From: JBPYFK01 sp051984675
GTDB lineage: Bacteria; Actinomycetota; Actinomycetes; Mycobacteriales; Pseudonocardiaceae
Direction: 5' to 3'
NCBI GenBank assembly: GCA_051984675.1
Contig: JBPYFK010000118.1
Span: 16,461 to 80,460 of the forward strand
Length of the DNA: 64,000 bases
Notes under the pieces: generated by a model
The model's input: only the letters and a program-made list of their open reading frames with translations
Databases searched by the model: none
What the model was told of the DNA's origin: nothing
Program-made: the position numbers and the translations under genes
Part shown: one piece after another, positions 59,650 through 64,000 of the stretch
Layout of the letters: every line of letters starts with the position of its first letter
How positions within the stretch are numbered: the first letter of the stretch is position 1

Positions 59650-60621
59650 TCACGCGCTCACCGGCCGGGCGATCACCTCGCGCGCCAGCGCCCGGTAGGC
59701 ACGGGAGCCGGACGAGCGCGGCGCCCACCGGGTGATCGGCTCGCCGGCGACCGTGGTCTCCGGGAACCGGACCGTGCGGTTGATCACGGTGTCGAACACG
59801 ATGTCCCCGAACGCCTCGACGACCCGGGCCATGACCTCCCGGGAGTGCAGCGTGCGCGGGTCGAACATGGTCGCCAGGATGCCGCTGATCTCCAGCTTCG
59901 GGTTCAGCCGCTCGCGCACCTTCTCGATCGTGTCGATCAGCAGTGCCACCCCGCGCAGGCTGAAGAACTCGCACTCCAGCGGGATGATCACGCCGTGTGC
60001 GGCGGCCAGCGCGTTGACCGTGAGCAGCCCCAGCGACGGTTGGCAGTCCACCAGGATGTAGTCGTACTCCGATTCGGCCGGGCGCAGCACCCGCCCCAGC
60101 GTCTGCTCCCGCCCGACCTCGGCCACCAGCTGCACCTCGGCGGCGGACAGGTCGATGTTGCTGGGCAGCAGGTCCATGCCTTCGACCGGAGTGCGCAGCA
60201 CCACGTCCTCCAGTCGACTCGAACGCTCCATGATCACGTTGTAGATCGTGCTGTCCAGCTGGTGCGGCTGCACCCCCAGACCGACCGACAGGGCGCCCTG
60301 CGGGTCGAAGTCCACCAGCAGCACCCGGCGCCCACACTCGGCCAACGCTGCGCCGAGGTTGATCGTCGAGGTGGTCTTGCCGACGCCGCCCTTCTGGTTG
60401 CACATCGCCAGCACCGTGGCCGGGCCGTGCCCGTCCAGCAACGGTGGTTCGGGGATGTGCCGGACCGGTCGGCCGGTGGGACCGCGAAGCCCGTTCTCGC
60501 CGGCATCCCGCAGGTCGGGCTCATCGCGCTCGTCGGCGCCGGCGGCATCCCGGTGAGGGGCGATACTCAGATCGACCGCGCCCCGTGACCGCCCGTCGGC
60601 GGAGGGCTGCGGTGTCGACAT
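59650..60621 (-). CDS. ParA-family chromosome-partitioning ATPase
   Basis: 323 residues. Deviant Walker A CNQKGGVGKTT, Walker A' motif LVDFDPQG and VDCQPSLGLLT. The first ~65 residues are a disordered acidic extension. The position next to scpAB and xerD matches the conserved actinobacterial ParA-like gene (the Rv1708 equivalent), distinct from oriC ParA. ATG 60621. Confidence 0.93.
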   Translation of the reverse strand: MSTPQPSADGRSRGAVDLSIAPHRDAAGADERDEPDLRDAGENGLRGPTGRPVRHIPEPPLLDGHGPATVLAMCNQKGGVGKTTSTINLGAALAECGRRVLLVDFDPQGALSVGLGVQPHQLDSTIYNVIMERSSRLEDVVLRTPVEGMDLLPSNIDLSAAEVQLVAEVGREQTLGRVLRPAESEYDYILVDCQPSLGLLTVNALAAAHGVIIPLECEFFSLRGVALLIDTIEKVRERLNPKLEISGILATMFDPRTLHSREVMARVVEAFGDIVFDTVINRTVRFPETTVAGEPITRWAPRSSGSRAYRALAREVIARPVSA

Positions 60622-60854
60622 GACCCTAACGACTCCCTGTCTCCTCGTGCCGGCCTGTCTGCCGGATTCGTGCTGCTACCGGTTCTTCCTGTTGGCTGGG
60701 TTTTCCTGTCTGCCGGGTCGGTTTCGTCCGGTTGTACCGGAACTTTGGGCACGCCCAGGACTTGCTGGGCAAACTCCGTCGGGCCGCAGCCTAAGCGCCT
60801 TTCACGACCTGCGGCAACGCGGCTCGCCGCAAGTGACGGAAATAGATCTGATAC
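60622..60854. other. 233-base gap between xerD and the parA-like gene
   Basis: No gene supported. It holds a small stem GCCCAG-gacttg-CTGGGC near 60754-60771 and several weak GTTTTCC/CTGTC runs. It probably carries the promoter of parA-scpA-scpB. Confidence 0.45.
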
Positions 60855-61796
60855 TCATCCGTGCGCTCGCGGATGCGCCATGGCATAGACCTCGCGAAGC
60901 GTGGTCACCGTCACCAGGGTGTAGACCTGGGTCGTTGTCACCGACGCATGCCCCAGAAGTTCCTGCACAACGCGGATGTCCGCGCCCCCTTCGAGGAGGT
61001 GCGTCGCGAACGAATGCCGCAGCACGTGCGGGGAGACCTTGCCCTCGATCCCCGCGCGTCGCGCGGCGGCGCGCAACGCGTTCCACGCGCTCTGGCGGGA
61101 AAGCCGCGTTCCCCGCGAGTTCAGGAACAGCGCCGCGCCGCCGCGACCGCGCGCCGCGAGCGCCGGACGTGCTCGGACCCGGTAAGCGTCCAGCGCTTCC
61201 AGCGCGGGTCGCCCCACCGGGACGATCCGCTGGCGCCCGCCCTTGCCGTCCAGGAGCACGGTCCGCTCACCAGCGTCGACGTCGTCGACGTCCAGCGCGA
61301 CCACCTCGGAGATCCGCGCCCCCGACGAGTACAGCAACTCCAGCAGCGCGCGGTCGCGCAGCCCCTTCGGGTCATCCGGCGCGCCGCTGTCCAGCAGCCG
61401 CAGGACGTCGTCCACGGGCAGCGCTTTCGGTAGCCGCCGAGGCGGGCTAGGCGGCGAGACCTCACGTGCGACGTCGGCGTCGACGAGGCCCTCGGCGTGC
61501 GCGAAGCGGTGCAGCCCGCGTGCCGCCGCCAGCGCCCGCGCCGCCGACGGCGCGGCCAGCGGCGGAACGTGCTCACTTCCTTCGCGCAGCAGCGCGAGGA
61601 AAGCGCCGACCTGGTCGGCGCGGACCTCGCCGAGCGCGGAGACCCCAGAGGAGATCAGGTGGTCGGCGTAGCGGCGCAGATCCCGCGCGTAGGAGTCCAG
61701 GGTCGCGCGGGCCATCCCGCGCTCCACCGCCAAGTGATCGAGGTACGTCGTGATGACCCCGCGCAGCCGCGCCGGCAGGTCATCGAAAGACTTCAC
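60855..61796 (-). CDS. xerD: Site-specific tyrosine recombinase XerD
   Basis: 313 residues. The catalytic set is complete: R161 (SGARISE), K185, H257 and R260 (HVLRHSF), H283 (GHASVTTTQ) and Y292. N-terminal core-binding domain ~1-110. It resolves chromosome dimers at dif with XerC. GTG 61796; the nudix stop is 10 bases upstream. Confidence 0.94.
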   Translation of the reverse strand: MKSFDDLPARLRGVITTYLDHLAVERGMARATLDSYARDLRRYADHLISSGVSALGEVRADQVGAFLALLREGSEHVPPLAAPSAARALAAARGLHRFAHAEGLVDADVAREVSPPSPPRRLPKALPVDDVLRLLDSGAPDDPKGLRDRALLELLYSSGARISEVVALDVDDVDAGERTVLLDGKGGRQRIVPVGRPALEALDAYRVRARPALAARGRGGAALFLNSRGTRLSRQSAWNALRAAARRAGIEGKVSPHVLRHSFATHLLEGGADIRVVQELLGHASVTTTQVYTLVTVTTLREVYAMAHPRAHG

Positions 61797-61805
61797 TGCC
61801 GGCCT

Positions 61806-62497
61806 TCAGCTCAGCCGCGTGGCCAGCCGGTGCGGACGATCCGTCCACGGCGCGTGCGGCGGGCGAGCCGCGGCACGCCCCTCGCGCACCGCCTGCGCCG
61901 CGAGCAGACCGGACACCGCCGGCGCGTTGACGATCTCCCCGGCGAACGCCATCCGAACCGCCTCCGCCAACGGAACCTGGTGGATGACGAGGTCGGCCTC
62001 CTCGTCCGAGACCGGTTCGGGCCGGTCCACTTCGGACAGTCCGGTCGCCAGGTAGACCCGCTCCGACTGGTCGGTGAAGCCCGGCGAGGTCGCGAGGTCG
62101 ACCAGCACCGACCACTCCCGCGCGGCCAGGCCGACCTCCTCACCGAGTTCCCGCTGCGCGGTGACCAGCGGGTCCTCGCCGGCGACGTCCAGCAAGCCGG
62201 CCGGCAGCTCCCACACCCGCCGCCCCAGCGGGTAGCGGTACTGGTGGATCAGCGTGACCTGGTCGTCGGCGTCCAGCGCGACCACCGCGACCGCGCCCAG
62301 GTGCTCGACGACTTCGCGCCGGGCGCGGCCACCACCGGGCATGGCCACCTCGTCCGCCCGCAGCGCGAGAATCTTGCCGATGTAGACGTCTTCCGTCGAC
62401 AGCGTGCGGAACTCGTGCGCGCCGTTGGTCCGGGTCACCGGCTTGCCCGCCGGTGCCGCCTGGTTTCTCCCAATCACGTCGCACACCTTAGGCGTTC

Positions 62498-62501
<4 letters not shown>
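61806..62501 (-). CDS. Nudix hydrolase, ADP-ribose pyrophosphatase type
   Basis: 231 residues. Nudix box in GLLDVAGEDPLVTAQRELGEEVGL (G, E, RE, EE, G all present), plus IHQYRYPLGRRVWELPAG typical of ADP-ribose pyrophosphatases. GTG 62501 overlaps the pyrG stop (GTGA); GTG 62477, with AAGGTG before it, is an alternative. Between pyrG and xerD as in mycobacteria. Confidence 0.91.

Positions 62502-64000
<1,499 letters not shown>

Overview
The window is a high-GC, densely packed stretch of an actinobacterial chromosome. GTG and TTG starts are frequent, and genes are often joined by 1-8 base overlaps. The right end (pyrG, nudix, xerD, parA, scpA, scpB, rluB, cmk, plsC-like, der) is the conserved actinobacterial housekeeping order. 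Red-type RuBisCO, MurT/GatD and an iterated GTCCAC(A/T)GTGGAC palindrome fit a Pseudonocardiales-type organism; that placement is inference. No tRNA, rRNA, insertion sequence, prophage or CRISPR array was seen.

Layout. 0-3.2 kb: an acyl-CoA catabolic operon (AtuA-like protein, acyl-CoA dehydrogenase, carboxylase beta subunit, minus strand) behind a perfect palindrome. 3.3-5.8 kb: ABC exporter and nudix hydrolase. 5.9-7.5 kb: two small zinc-ribbon-like proteins convergent with a winged-helix regulator, with related palindromes on both outer flanks. 7.7-9.7 kb: a fused acyl-CoA reductase/SDR. 10.2-17.4 kb: a compact Calvin-Benson-Bassham locus with phosphoribulokinase (minus), a NarL-type response regulator and GAF histidine kinase, CbbR (minus), and red-type RuBisCO cbbL, cbbS and cbbX. 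17.7-24.4 kb: cell-envelope genes (L,D-transpeptidase, a DMFase-like lipoprotein, DUF3048, DUF2127, GatD/MurT). 24.9-30.6 kb: dienelactone hydrolase family protein, DinB-family polymerase, and a PaoABC-type molybdenum aldehyde oxidoreductase. 31.0-33.3 kb: YnfA-type membrane protein, TetR regulator, soluble histidine kinase and LuxR response regulator.

33.4-46.7 kb: a minus-strand exopolysaccharide locus with two GT4 and one GT2 glycosyltransferases, GH18 hydrolase, sugar epimerase, polyprenyl-phosphate sugar transferase, flavin monooxygenase-like protein, ATP-grasp ligase, UDP-sugar dehydrogenase and polysaccharide deacetylase. It includes an atypical response regulator with Glu at the phospho-acceptor position. 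46.9-51.2 kb: LacI regulator divergent from lutABC (lactate oxidation). 51.2-54.0 kb: aldo/keto reductase and a NarL-type two-component pair. 54.1-64.0 kb: the housekeeping block, ending inside pyrG.

The most notable system is the self-contained red-type carbon-fixation module. It has its own RuBisCO activase, a LysR regulator and an embedded GAF two-component system, which suggests conditional CO2 fixation or redox balancing under a second layer of signal control. Other CBB enzymes (FBPase, transketolase, GAPDH) are not in this window.
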